Below, in pieces: positions 12,553-24,300 of a stretch of 64,000 bases of DNA (position 1 is its first letter; the number at the start of each line of letters is the position of its first letter). A model generated the notes under the pieces. It was not told the origin of the DNA, did not search any database, and saw only the letters and a program-made list of their open reading frames with translations. Source of the DNA: Populus alba (taxonomy: Eukaryota > Streptophyta > Magnoliopsida > Malpighiales > Salicaceae); NCBI RefSeq assembly GCF_005239225.2, contig NC_133294.1, forward strand, positions 15,203,631 to 15,267,630. The letters run 5' to 3'. The position numbers and the translations under genes are program-made.

Positions 12553-12564
12553 CCCATCAACTTC
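12240..12564 (-). pseudogene. Unidentified exon-like fragments, one disrupted by an AT microsatellite
   Basis: On the minus strand, 12564-12425 has a splice-acceptor-like ttttcag before it and a GTACG donor-like site after it, and 12332-12240 has an ATAAG acceptor-like site. Their frames read G-A-K-L-S-R-T-N-Q-A-V-L-T-D-N-R-L-D and G-E-L-P-V-L-P-L-S-V-Y-E-A-V-A-M-A. Codon composition is better than the surrounding DNA, but the phases of the two pieces do not match and 28 bases of AT repeat sit in the first. I do not recognise the protein. It is best read as a broken gene fragment, or as chance. Confidence 0.22.
12522..12549. repeat. (AT)14 microsatellite
   Basis: An uninterrupted AT run inside the exon-like fragment at 12425-12564. 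Confidence 0.95.
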
Positions 12565-12577
12565 CTGAAAACAAAAG

Positions 12578-14030
12578 TCTAACTGAATTTGTGATGGGTA
12601 TTATGAAAATTATAATCTATTTTGTAAAACTAAATAAATATATAAGAAGATTTAAATGGTTCAATGACAAGAATAAGAGTGAAACAACTATAATAAATTT
12701 TGACAAATTAAATTGAAATGATTGAAACCGCGTTGGAGTTAAAAATTAGTAATCAGTTCGAAATTACTTCAAGGGTGTTTATTTGCCTATAATTAAAACT
12801 TGGAGATGAAAAAAGTCTTTAATGGTTCTTTTGATGCTGGGCTTCTTGAATTTGGATTGATAATGCAAATAAGTGAAGGAATATATGTTGTTTACGGTCA
12901 GAACAATAGATAATTTTGAACCCGAATTTGAAGTCATCCATTGCATATGATAACAAGATTTATTTAGGTGAAATTCAAGTTCAGAACGTGATCTTTCTAG
13001 ATTGTCCAACCATGATTGCATTGGGCTTTTGTGTAAAAAGTTATAGTTGTTTTAAATTTGATCTATTTATGTTTTAAAAAGATTTAAAAAAAACATGTGT
13101 TAGTTAAATTTATCTAGTTACTTTATTAAAAACCTAGTTTGTAGGCTTGACTTCTATCATGTTGAATTTTCCTAACTTTGAAGAGATGTTCTAATTTATA
13201 AATATAGTATTCAGAATATGTAATCAACACTTTTTGGCCAAGATTTGAAATTTAATTCAGAGAATTAAAATTTGTTCTTCCAAATTGATTCTGTGAAGAA
13301 CCCTACCTGACTTATCACTCTTCAATCATAAAAAGTGTGGCGTCGAAATCCTAAATTGATCTTTGTGGCGTCCAAATCGACTTATTAAAATATCATTCCA
13401 GTCTATCTTTCATTTTATTTACCTTAAAATCACTATAATCCACCTAAAAAAAAAAATAATATATAACCAGACTTATTCTTCATTCATTTTTATTAAAATC
13501 ATTATTGTTGATTTTCAAATCATTCACGTTACATACCAATCTGAGTCCTTTTATCAGGAGGGCAGCGCTTTCAAATAACTCAATGTTTTAGTTTGGAGGC
13601 ATGAATTTCACAAGATGAAATAAAAAACAAAGCAATCTGGACAGAAAAAGGTAAAAGTAAACAAAGATCAAACCTAGTGTGACAGAAAAGAATGAACAAC
13701 AGGATGCAATGGCATGTATCCCGAAACGACACAGGAGAAAACCAAATTGAGGGGAAGTTACGATTTCCACAAGGCTGAGGTGAGGCTCAATTACCTTACC
13801 AGCAGTTTTGCAAAATTCCCAGCTGTTAATGGTGTTGAGTATCCATCTACAACAATCTAAATTGATGGGCTAATACCATCAGTTGATGTTAAATGTATGG
13901 TAAAAGGAACCAGCATTCATTTGGACTAACTACAAGTGCAGGTATATTTATCCAACAAGGATCTGATATTCATTGCTTACAGGTATTTAGGCATGCAGAA
14001 AAAGCTAAAACATATCCGAAGTCTAATGAT
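12578..14030. other. Intergenic, no supported gene
   Basis: Short open frames near 12779-13021, 13363-13578 and 13588-13770 lack motifs and plausible starts. Some stretches (around 13790-14030) are less AT-rich than their surroundings and might be remnants of an exon, but no family is recognisable. Confidence 0.4.
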
Positions 14031-14222
14031 GGTGTCCCCAAGGGGTGTAACGTGGTGGCAAAGGGCTTAAGATCTGCACAGCAGGTCTTGAGTTCGAGTC
14101 AGGGCGTGCACTTCTTGTAAGAGCCTGGGACAACCGGGGTTTTACTCGCTTATCTAGACCCACAAAGTTCGCTTTCCGGAGGGTGGGGTTTCCTCGAATT
14201 CAAAAAAAAAAAAAAAAAAAAA
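14031..14222 (+). mobile_element. tRNA-derived SINE with poly-A tail
   Basis: A GC-richer block of about 170 bases stands out from the AT-rich flanks. It carries a tRNA-like head with an A-box-like tggtggcaaaggg (14052-14064) and a B-box-like gagttcgagtc (14090-14100), the internal RNA polymerase III promoter elements. A body containing ctgggacaaccggggttttactcg follows in two parts, and it ends in a run of about 21 A (14202-14222). Structure and orientation fit a plant SINE. No clear target-site duplication was found, so the 5' boundary is approximate. Confidence 0.8.
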
Positions 14223-15324
14223 GAGTTATCCACACGTTGGAATTTAATTAGTGTAGAACCTCTGTCTAGTATTCTATCTTATCATATTTCCTATACATCA
14301 TGTAATTAATTCAATATTTAAACTTGTAGTTATTTGCCTGAAGAAATGGAGTTTGCTATGATGGTTGTTGCAGATGGATTGGCTTCTCAAGGCTGAGGAA
14401 TATGTTGTTGATGAGAGATCTGTTGTTGACGAGTTTGTAAAACTGAACACTGCTGTAACTGAATCTTGCTCTTCTACTGTTCTACATGCCCCCGCAATCA
14501 AAAGGGTCCCCCAATTTACTCAATGCTTGTGGTTCAAGTTCAAAGTTTTGCCCAATATTTAATAAATTAATGGGAGTTAATTTCTTACTATTTATTTTCA
14601 TATTCTCCCACTCTGAAAAAGGATTATTTATTTAGGAGTTTTAGCTGTGTTAACCATAGTTATAACTTCTCAATCACAAAATCAGTTTGTTGTTTTTTTT
14701 TTTTTATGAGAAAAAAAAATTGAATTTGAAAAAAAAATCTAACATTCTACTTCTAATTGAAAAATAAACTGATGTGTTTTTTTCATTCATAAAATTTTAA
14801 TGACGTAAGAAATGATTTTTTTTTTTGGATAAAATTTAAGAAATTATGTATAATTGACAAGATATATATTTCACTCTAGCAATTTTAATCACTGTATATA
14901 GCAATTCCAACACGCGAGACAAAATTGCATGACAAATAAGCAATGCGGGCAAATACTTAATAATGTATAATTAAAGTATTGAAGTGAAACTCAATGCTAT
15001 TTACAAGGTCAAAACTGATTATATCCCGTGATCGGACATCATAATTCCCACCACCAAACACCATCCATCATGACCCCACACATCAAAAAGACAGTTGAGC
15101 AATCCAACGGCCAAGGCGTCAGATCCCAATCATCAACCATTATGATTTATGAGTAGCGTAGCACTAGATCCCGGGACTGTGATTCATGCCCAACTTCCCA
15201 GAGTAAACGTTCTTTTAGACTGAAAATAACACCAAGCAAAGCTCACTTCCCCCCCTCTCTCTCCCCGATCTGATGGACTCCTTTGAAGGATAAGAAAAAA
15301 AATAAAAATTCCACAGATCCAACG
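14223..15324. other. Upstream region of TRS130
   Basis: No separate gene is supported. A short open stretch at 14372-14500 (starting M-D-W-L-L-K-A-E-E-Y) has fair codon content but no recognised family. The last 200 bases contain CT-rich tracts (15249-15264) typical of a 5' leader and should include the promoter and 5' UTR of the rightward TRS130 gene. Confidence 0.45.
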
Positions 15325-18300
15325 ATGGCAAACTACCTCGCTCAATTTCAAACTATCAAAAATAGCTGCGATCACATCGTCATTGCAGGTAACTCTAAAT
15401 AATGATTCGCATTTCCTGATCAGTTTTCTGTTTTCTGTTTGATTGATTAATTTAGTGTAATGTTGTTGGCAGTTGAAGATGTGAGTGATTTATGGCCGAA
15501 CATAAAATCAGGATTCGAAGTGAGAGTTCCAATTAAAAGAGCTAGTCTAAATAACAAGACTCGAAATCCAGTTCTTGTAGAGAATTTTCCTTGCGAATTT
15601 ATATTAACTACTGATTCAAGACTCCGCAGCCGGTTTCCTCAAGAGCAATCTTTGTTTTGGTTTCGCGAACCGTACGCTACTATTGTTCTAGTCACTTGTG
15701 AGGTATTTGCTTAATTAAACTCGCCATTTGACCTAAATTTTTTTATTTGTGTGTGTGTATATATATATATTTCAAAAGGATTTATTTTGCGTTTTTATTT
15801 TATTTTAACTAGGATCTTGATGAGTTTAAAACGATACTTAAGCCGCGGTTGAAGTTAATTGTGCAAAATGACGACAAGGAATGGTTTATTGTGTTTGTGT
15901 CGAGAGCGCATCCGAGTAATGATAATGCTGTTAAAATGGCGAAAAAGGTTTATGCTAAGCTTGAAGTTGATTTCAGCTCGAAAAAAAGGGAGAGGTAAGC
16001 ATGTAGTTGTAGGTCGCATTTTAATTTTACTTTGATATTTGAGTTCTATTTTTATTCTTTTATTTTGATTCAGCTGGTGCATTTTGTTAGATGGATTTGT
16101 CGTGCATTCTTAGCTTTTCTTGAGGTATTATTTGTTGGAATTTTTTTTGGTTTACTTTTTTTAGTATTCCGGTAAAACAATACTTTTGCTTCATTTGAAA
16201 ATTTGTGATGTTTTGATTTTTAGATATGACTGCTATTATCCTTGAATTGAAAAAAGTTGTGATGTGTTGATATATTCATGCATTATTGTTTACTTGAATA
16301 GCAATTGTGAATGCTGGTATCATGTTCATCAACATGAGTGATGTAAATTGGGTTATATGACTGGAAATGCAAGTCGAAAACTTAAATAAGTTTATACACT
16401 GACTGACCATTGCTCTAGTTCTCTTTAGCTGAATATTGCATACACTGACCTTTGCTCCAATATTGCACTATTTTCTTCTTTTTCGTTCTCTTTTTCAGAA
16501 ATGCTTTAGTTATGGTGGTTGGTGTTATTCACAAAAGGTCTGGTTTCCTTTTTGTCTGTTTTTTGAACATGTGAATTATCCAGGTGCTGCAAATATGATA
16601 TTCATGGTCCTGAAGCAAATTTTTGGGATGATTTAGAATCGAAAATTATGGAGTGTGTCAGAAACACACTGGATAGGCGTGTACAGTTTTATGAGGATGA
16701 GATACGTAAGCTCACTGAACAGCGGTTCATGCCAGTCTGGAATTTCTGTAATTTCTTTATATTGAAGGTTGTTCCTTTTCTCAAATTATTTCAATTATCT
16801 GATAAAGGTGTTATAGCTACCAGCAGAAATGCCTGATTTGGATTTAAACTGTTGTCCGTTTTTTCGTTCTTGTGTATATTTTATTTATCTTGGAAAAGCA
16901 TATCTATGAAACATTGTCTTATAGGAGCCCATCATTTCTGTTTGTTGACAAAATATCAGTATTGATCCCTAAGAACATCCCTATACATGGGGAGGCTTAA
17001 CTCTAAGAAATCTTTTAGTTCCTTGTAGCCATATGCCTCAGTCATGCATCACATTTCTTTAGTTATTCCAGCAATTCTTCCTACCTCTAAATATATGTTC
17101 TGTTCTCAGGAAAGCTTGGCTTTTATGTTTGAGATGGCTCATCTTTATGAAGATGCTCTACGTGAATATGATGAATTGGAACTCTGTTATTTGGAAACAG
17201 GTAAGCATGTGTCTGCCTGTGCCTGTGCTGTTGTTGTTTGCATGATTTTCCTCCTTGTTTGTTCTAGTACTCAAAACATTTGTCATTCTTCACTGTTTTC
17301 AAATTATAGTGTAATAGTAATCTTACTTTATTTCTTGTAGATGAGATATTCTTTTTAATAATCTGATACTGCTATAGATGTCTATATTCTTCATGTTGAA
17401 AGTTTCGTAAAAAATCAAACTAGTGTATTCTTATTGTATTTTGAATGATAAATTAAACTGTAATTAGCACTGATCACATGGTCATAGATCTTTTTTCTGC
17501 ACATCATGATTTCAAATTGATAACTTAATCTTTTGTGTCATGTATGTCTGAGTTTTCTAACCTGAACCTTTATCCTAATTTGTGTTTTTGTTTCGTGTCT
17601 AAATTTTTGTACTTGTTGACAAATTCAGAGCATGAATGATAATATTATAGCAATATTTCTGTAATCTTTTATAGAAACACTGTAACTTCTTTTATTTTAC
17701 ATTTAGGTGTTGAAGAAATAATCAACACTGGAGCTTTCTGAGCCCTCATGATCACTGCTTTGAGTTTTCTTCATACTTGTGATTGTTTATATACTTGTAG
17801 GAGTATGTGTTTTTAGCATTGATGAATAGCTGAACATTTTATGCTCCCTGAGCAATAATGGACCAATAATTTATACAAATTTGGTGCAGTTAATATGCCT
17901 GGAAAACAGAGAGAATTTGGAGGAGTAGACCATGGTGATGATTGGGCAGCACTGCTTAATCCTGAAAATAAGCCATTGACGCAGATCGTTCAAGATGATT
18001 CATTTAGAGAATTTGAATTTAGGCAGTATCTCTTTGCTTACCAATCAAAGGTAGGAAAGCTGAGAATCATTTCAATCCACCCAAATGGTACTATGATGCA
18101 GTTAATTCCAGAATGAAAGAGAAATATTTCTGATTGTTTGCTTTATCAACCACACAGATCTGTTTGTCTATGCCCCACTGCTTTCCTTGTTCTTTTTTCA
18201 TAATTAATTTTCAGGATTCAGTAGTTAATTTAAATATTGCTCATTAGTTGATTTTGTCCTTATGATTCATAATTGAATAACAGTTTGAGTGGATCTTGGA

Positions 18301-21300
18301 TATGTGCTTGTATTTTTTAAATGCTATTGTTTTGCCCCTCCTTTGTGTGTGTTTGTATGCGTGCTCACATGACCTTTATATGTGCTTGCACACTTTGTGA
18401 ACATGCACACATGCTTACATGAGCACGTGCACAGACGGCCTCTGTTCTGTGTGGAGTTTTGGTTGATTTGTGTCACAAGAATCAGTTTTGTAGCCAAATT
18501 TTTGAATATTGCATGCTATAGTGTTCTCACACCAAAAGGTCACAAGAGTTTTTCGCCATTATACATTACTCTTTAAGGAATCCAGTTCAATTCCTGGGAT
18601 TTTTGCTTTAATCTAATTATTCTGTTGGACTTGCAGCTTTTATTCAAGCTGAATCGTCCCTTTGAGGTTGCATCAAGGGGTCATTCATTTATAATTAGCT
18701 TCTCAAAGGCCCTCACATTGCATGAGGTATATGATGGTTGTTTCATTAAGTAGTTGCATTGCTGGGTTTTTTGACCATAGTTCAGAGGATTTTATTTCTG
18801 ATCTCTCTTTTCCCTCTCCTATTGGCACTCCTCTTAGAATATGCTACCTTTTTGTATGCGAGAAGTTTGGGTTATAACTGCTTGCTTGGCTATAATCAAC
18901 GCTACTGCTTCTCCTAATTACGATGGACTCGCGGCACCTGACATAGAAAAGGAGTTCTACCGCCTCAAGGGTGATCTTTATTCTTTATGTCGAGTTAAGG
19001 TAAAAAACTTTCTTCTTTTGGCTCCATTTTCGAAGCAGAAAATGGTTCTGCATCCTTTACCTTTTCAATATTTTTATCCTGTATGAACCCATTCCCTTTT
19101 GTCAAAGCAAGAATGACATTTGAAAAAAAAAAAAAAAAGAATTTTTTTTTTGGTACCAGAGACTTGGCACTAAGACTATTGTGCACGACAGTTGTGTTAT
19201 TTTGTTACTTCAAATTTTGCTACAGAAAGGGGTTTTATGAAATGCAATTATGATTGTTGCAGTTCATGAGGCTAGCCTATTTGATCGGATATGGAGCAGA
19301 TATTGAAAGAAGTCCTGTCAACAGGTGAAAAATCGATTTATAAAGTGTAAATCTACTTGTCACCTCTTGTTTATATTCCACTTGGTCCTGTAACTAGAAA
19401 GTAAATTTTTCCAGTGTCAAAAAGTTATAATTGAGCTATTTATAGAAACTGATGTTTTGTGTATCTTTTAAATTATTTTCTTTTATTTTTTACAGTGCCT
19501 TACTCAGCATGCTACCTTGGCCCAAGCCTCCGGTTTGGCCATCAGTTCCACCTGATGCTTCCCCTGAGGTTCTTGAGAAGGAAAAGGTACGCTTTAGGAT
19601 GGTGTCCAAATTTGAACCAACAGAAGGGCATTGGTATATATTTCTCTTTTTATTTGTTTGTTCTCTTACTGTAGGATTGTGTTATTACTGTAGTTTTCTT
19701 CTATTTCATACATTGTCTACCTCTTCTGCTAATTACTAAGGGTGACTATCACAAAGTTTGTTGCTTCTAGATGATGTAACACTCTTACAAGTGAGTGAAA
19801 AGGCAATTAATGGTATCTCTATATGGTGAACCCAATTGATAGCCGAGTCCAATTGGTAGCTAAACATTTTAGTCCAATTTCTTTATGCTGTAGTTTTCAC
19901 CTGTTATTCAAAAGATGGCTATTTAAGTTTCCCCTGATAGAATTGATGAACATGTTTACCTTTTGTACAGGTGATCCTTCAAGCTACTCCTAAAATAAAA
20001 AACTTTGGCATCCAGAGCAAGCCACTGCCTCTTGAACCTTCTGTACTTCTGCGAGAGGCTAATCGGCGAAGGGCTTCCCTTTCTGCTGGGAATGTGTTTG
20101 AGATGTTTGATGGCCGCCCAACCTTGATTGATGGGTAATGGACTTGGGAATTGAGGCAATGTAGTACTATGGGTTCTCCAAGAAGCAAATTTTTTTATTG
20201 ATAACTCATAATCTTTCATCATTTCTTTTTTTGGTGTATGCCAATTTGATTGTTTATCTAATTAATACATAAATACAGATCAGCTTCAGATGCTTCATCA
20301 AGGACCCCCCAATCAAAGAAAATGAATGCGATTTCTATGTCGCGGACTAATTCTTCACCTGGAACTTTTGATGGTTCAGTAGATCGACCTATGAGACTTG
20401 CAGAGATTTATGTTGCTGCCGAACATGCTCTGAAGCATACAATTTCTGATGCAGATCTTTGGAAAGCTTTGTCATCTGTAGAGGAGTTTGAGGTATCTAT
20501 TTAATCCACCATTGACACAGACATGCAATTTTTTTTTTTTTTTTTTTTGTGAATGAAAATTTTCTTTAATTGAAAGGAACTACGTAGGATCTCACCCTAC
20601 TACAAAGCAAACTAAAACAATAGAAAAAAACTCTAGAGCAACTAATGATAAACAGAGTTGCTGAAGTTCATTTGGCACAACTATATCTAGGATCGACAAC
20701 AGCTTGCTGGAGAATGTTTGTTTGAAAAGGCCTGAGCTGCACTGAATAATGACTTGTGCAATCAGAGCTGCATTGCCTGGGCTTTCTTCTGTCTCTTTCT
20801 TTCCATAGAACATGCACATATCTGCACTAAGCTAATCTCATCACAATGGAAACTGAAATCTTTTGCAAAAGCTGCTTAGCATATCATCAACCCAATTCCC
20901 AGAATGTCTATTTGCAGAACTAATCTGCAAAATCTTGCTGGTTATTTGAAATTACTTTTCTAAAAGAGTATTGTTTAGACTGCCTGATCATCCTGCAAAG
21001 GATCAAGTACCAAGTACCAACTGTTAACTGAAATCTTAACTAAAAGAAGCCATAAAAAGAATTGCCATTGTAGTGCGAACAGAGACCTTGCCACAGCAAA
21101 CCATGTGCTTTTGCTTCAAGTTCTCTTCGTTTCTGTATATTCATTCATTTTAGTTTTGTGCTTTGATTAAATGCAAAACCTTCTAACCCATGGCATTGTT
21201 GTTGTTAAATATTGGAATTCTGAGAACTGCCTACTTCTGACAAAAGATATTTTGTCAGTCAATGCCTGGAAGCTTTTTGTGTTCAATGGTGAGCCATAGC

Positions 21301-24300
21301 TATGTTGTTAAAAAGAAGCATGAATGATGGAAGATTATTGCTAGATTAAGTTATTTTCAGTGCTAATAGAATGCCAAAAGTTTCAACTGATTTTTCATAT
21401 TTTTAATAGAAATGAACAGTTGGTAATTCTGAAAGAGATCAGTTCAAGGTTATAGTTTGGTAGGGTGTGGATTTTAGTGCTTAGTGGTGGATGTGCTAGT
21501 TCTTTACCCTCCCTCCCTCATTTCACCAATTTTATGCTCTTGTCATGGCAGCAAAAGTATCTCGAGCTAACCAAAGGTGCTGCAGACAATTACCATCATT
21601 CCTGGTGGAAAAGGCATGGAGTTGTTCTCGATGGTGAAATAGCAGCTGTTTGCTTCGGGCATGGAAATTTTGATCTAGCTGCAAAGTCTTATGAGAAAGT
21701 TTGTGCCCTTTATGCTGGCGAAGGATGGCAGGAATTATTGGCTGATGTCCTTCCCAATTTAGCTGAGTGCCAGAAGATGCTAAATGATCAAGCTGGCTAT
21801 TTGGCATCTTGCGTGAAATTGCTGTCTTTAGATAAAGGTTTATTCTCAACAAAGGAGCGCCAAGCATTTCAGGCCGAGGTACTTCGTCTTGCACACAGTG
21901 AGATGAAGGACCCTGTGCCCTTGGATGTTTCATCACTGATTACGTTTTCTGGAAATCCCGGACCTCCCTTGGAGTTATGTGATGGGGATCCTGGTATTCT
22001 CTCTGTAACTGTTTGGAGTGGCTTTCCTGATGATATAACTCTTGATTCACTTAACCTCACTTTGACTGCTACATTTAATGCTGATGAGGGTGCTAAGGTA
22101 CAATTTTCTTGGACATTAATAGTTGTGACTTGATTCTATAGAGCAGATATGATATGTATAGAATTCTTCACAACTCAAGAAACCCTCTCACATTTCAGGC
22201 ATTAAGGAGCTCTACTGCCACCATACTGAAGCCTGGTAGGAATACCATTACCCTTGCTTTACCTCCTCAAAAACCAGGTTCCTATGTCTTGGGGGTTCTT
22301 ACTGGGCAGATTGGTCAGTTGAGATTTAGATCTCATAGTTTTTCGAAGGTTGGCCCAGCAGACAGTGATGATTTCATGAGTTATGAAAAGCCCACTAGAC
22401 CTATACTCAAGGTATTGGTTTTGTGTTTCATACAAGGATCATGTATTCTGGTCATTCCATTTCGTTAAATAGGTGCATTGTATTGCTTATCTAATAAAGC
22501 CCTTTTTTCTTAGGTTTTCAAACCAAGACCACTAGTTGATCTTGCTGCAGCTATTTCATCTGCTTTACTGATAAATGAAACTCAGTGGGTTGGGGTTATA
22601 GTACGGCCTCTTGACTACTCTCTCAAAGGTGCTGTCTTGTATATTGATACTGGTCCGGGTCTGAATATTGAAGAGTCGCATGTCATTGAGATGGAGACCC
22701 ATGTCAATATTTCACAGAGCAGTGCTGAAATGACAAACTCTAATGACACACAAAAGGATTGTTCTTTGGCTTCTAAAAAAGAATTTCAGCAGTTAAAACT
22801 TCAAGATGGTAGAATAGAGTTTCCTGCTTGGGCAAGTGATGTAAATTCTGTTCTCTGGATTCCTGTTCGTGCAATCAGTGACAGGCTTCCTAGAGGGTCA
22901 TCCTCAGGTGATAATAATGATTTGCAGCTTTTTGTTGAGTCTATAAATTTTTGCATGTATACTTTCTGTTGTATCCGATGATGTTCCTGTCTTATAATAT
23001 ATTCCCTTTTGTGGCAGTCACCCCTCAGAAACAAAGCAATCTAGATGGCATGAGGACAATTGCTTTGAAACTTGAATTTGGAGTATCCCACAACCAGATA
23101 TTTGAAAGGCATTGTCATTGTCCATCACTTCCCTGATTATACTGCTGATAATAAGTTATTTTATGTTTTTTTTTTCTCATTCCCTCACCTATAAAAAGTA
23201 TAAAATATGTTATTTAATCATCCAAACATGAAAAATCATATTGCCTTGATCTGCAGAACTGTAGCAGTACATTTCACTGATCCTTTCCATGTGAGCACAC
23301 GTGTTGCAGACAAGTGCAATGATGGTACTCTGCTGTTGCAGGTATGCTGCAAATATGTTAAGCTAGGATGTTTTTTACCCACCAAACTGATGCATTCTCA
23401 AACTGTTGACATTTTGAGGGAGACCATCTTAGCCAGTTCTTATTTCATGCTATGATAGAATTATAAATATCACAAATTATATTTATTATGTTCCTTTTCA
23501 ATTTCATTTGAATTTCAGAATAGTTTATGTTGCTTCCAGGTGATACTGCATTCCCAAGTGAAGGCTACGTTGACCATATATGATGCTTGGCTTGAACTTC
23601 AAGATGGATTTATTCATACTGGACAAGGAACTGGAAGACCAACTTCAAGCTTCTTCCCGCTCATGATTTCTCCAACCTCTAGAGCAGGAATCATGTTCAG
23701 TATTCGCTTGGGAAAAGTAATTGACAAAGGTATAGATCCTTTTATTGTATTTAAAAAGAATTTCTTGTACTCATAGCTGGTCCTTAGTCAAACATACACC
23801 TCATTCATTCACAAAGTGTGCTACTATGTTGGAACTGTGCATCGAGCTTTTAATGTCATTAGGAGAGTGTCTTGCTTAGTCATATTTACTCACGGAGAAT
23901 TTTCCTTCTTTCTAGAAAACAGAGAAATGATGTTTACTGATTATTGTTTATCGGATTGTGTGTTTTCAATTTTCTAGGAAGATTGAAATATACTGTAAGT
24001 TTCCAAATTCTCCACTTTAGGAAATTAGGGCCTTGTTTGGTTCATCAGTTAGTTAATCTCTTGACCATTTATTCTTTTAAGGACAATCCAAACAAGGCCC
24101 TTGTTTTCAATTTTCAAAAGCTATTAATTTGTGGATGCAATTTTTAGTTTTTTTTGGAGGAATGATTTTAGAGCAAAGATGAAAAGCAGATATGGAAATT
24201 GGAAAATTGTTTTCTGAAAAGCAAACACAAATGTTTTTAGTCATTCTATATTCTTTCCCACCTTGCCTTTTCTCTTTGTTTCTTATTCTGTGAAAGAAAG

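Noticed and set aside
21532..21936. 134-codon minus-strand frame in TRS130 exon 13
   Set aside because: Antisense shadow of a long, well-conserved coding exon.
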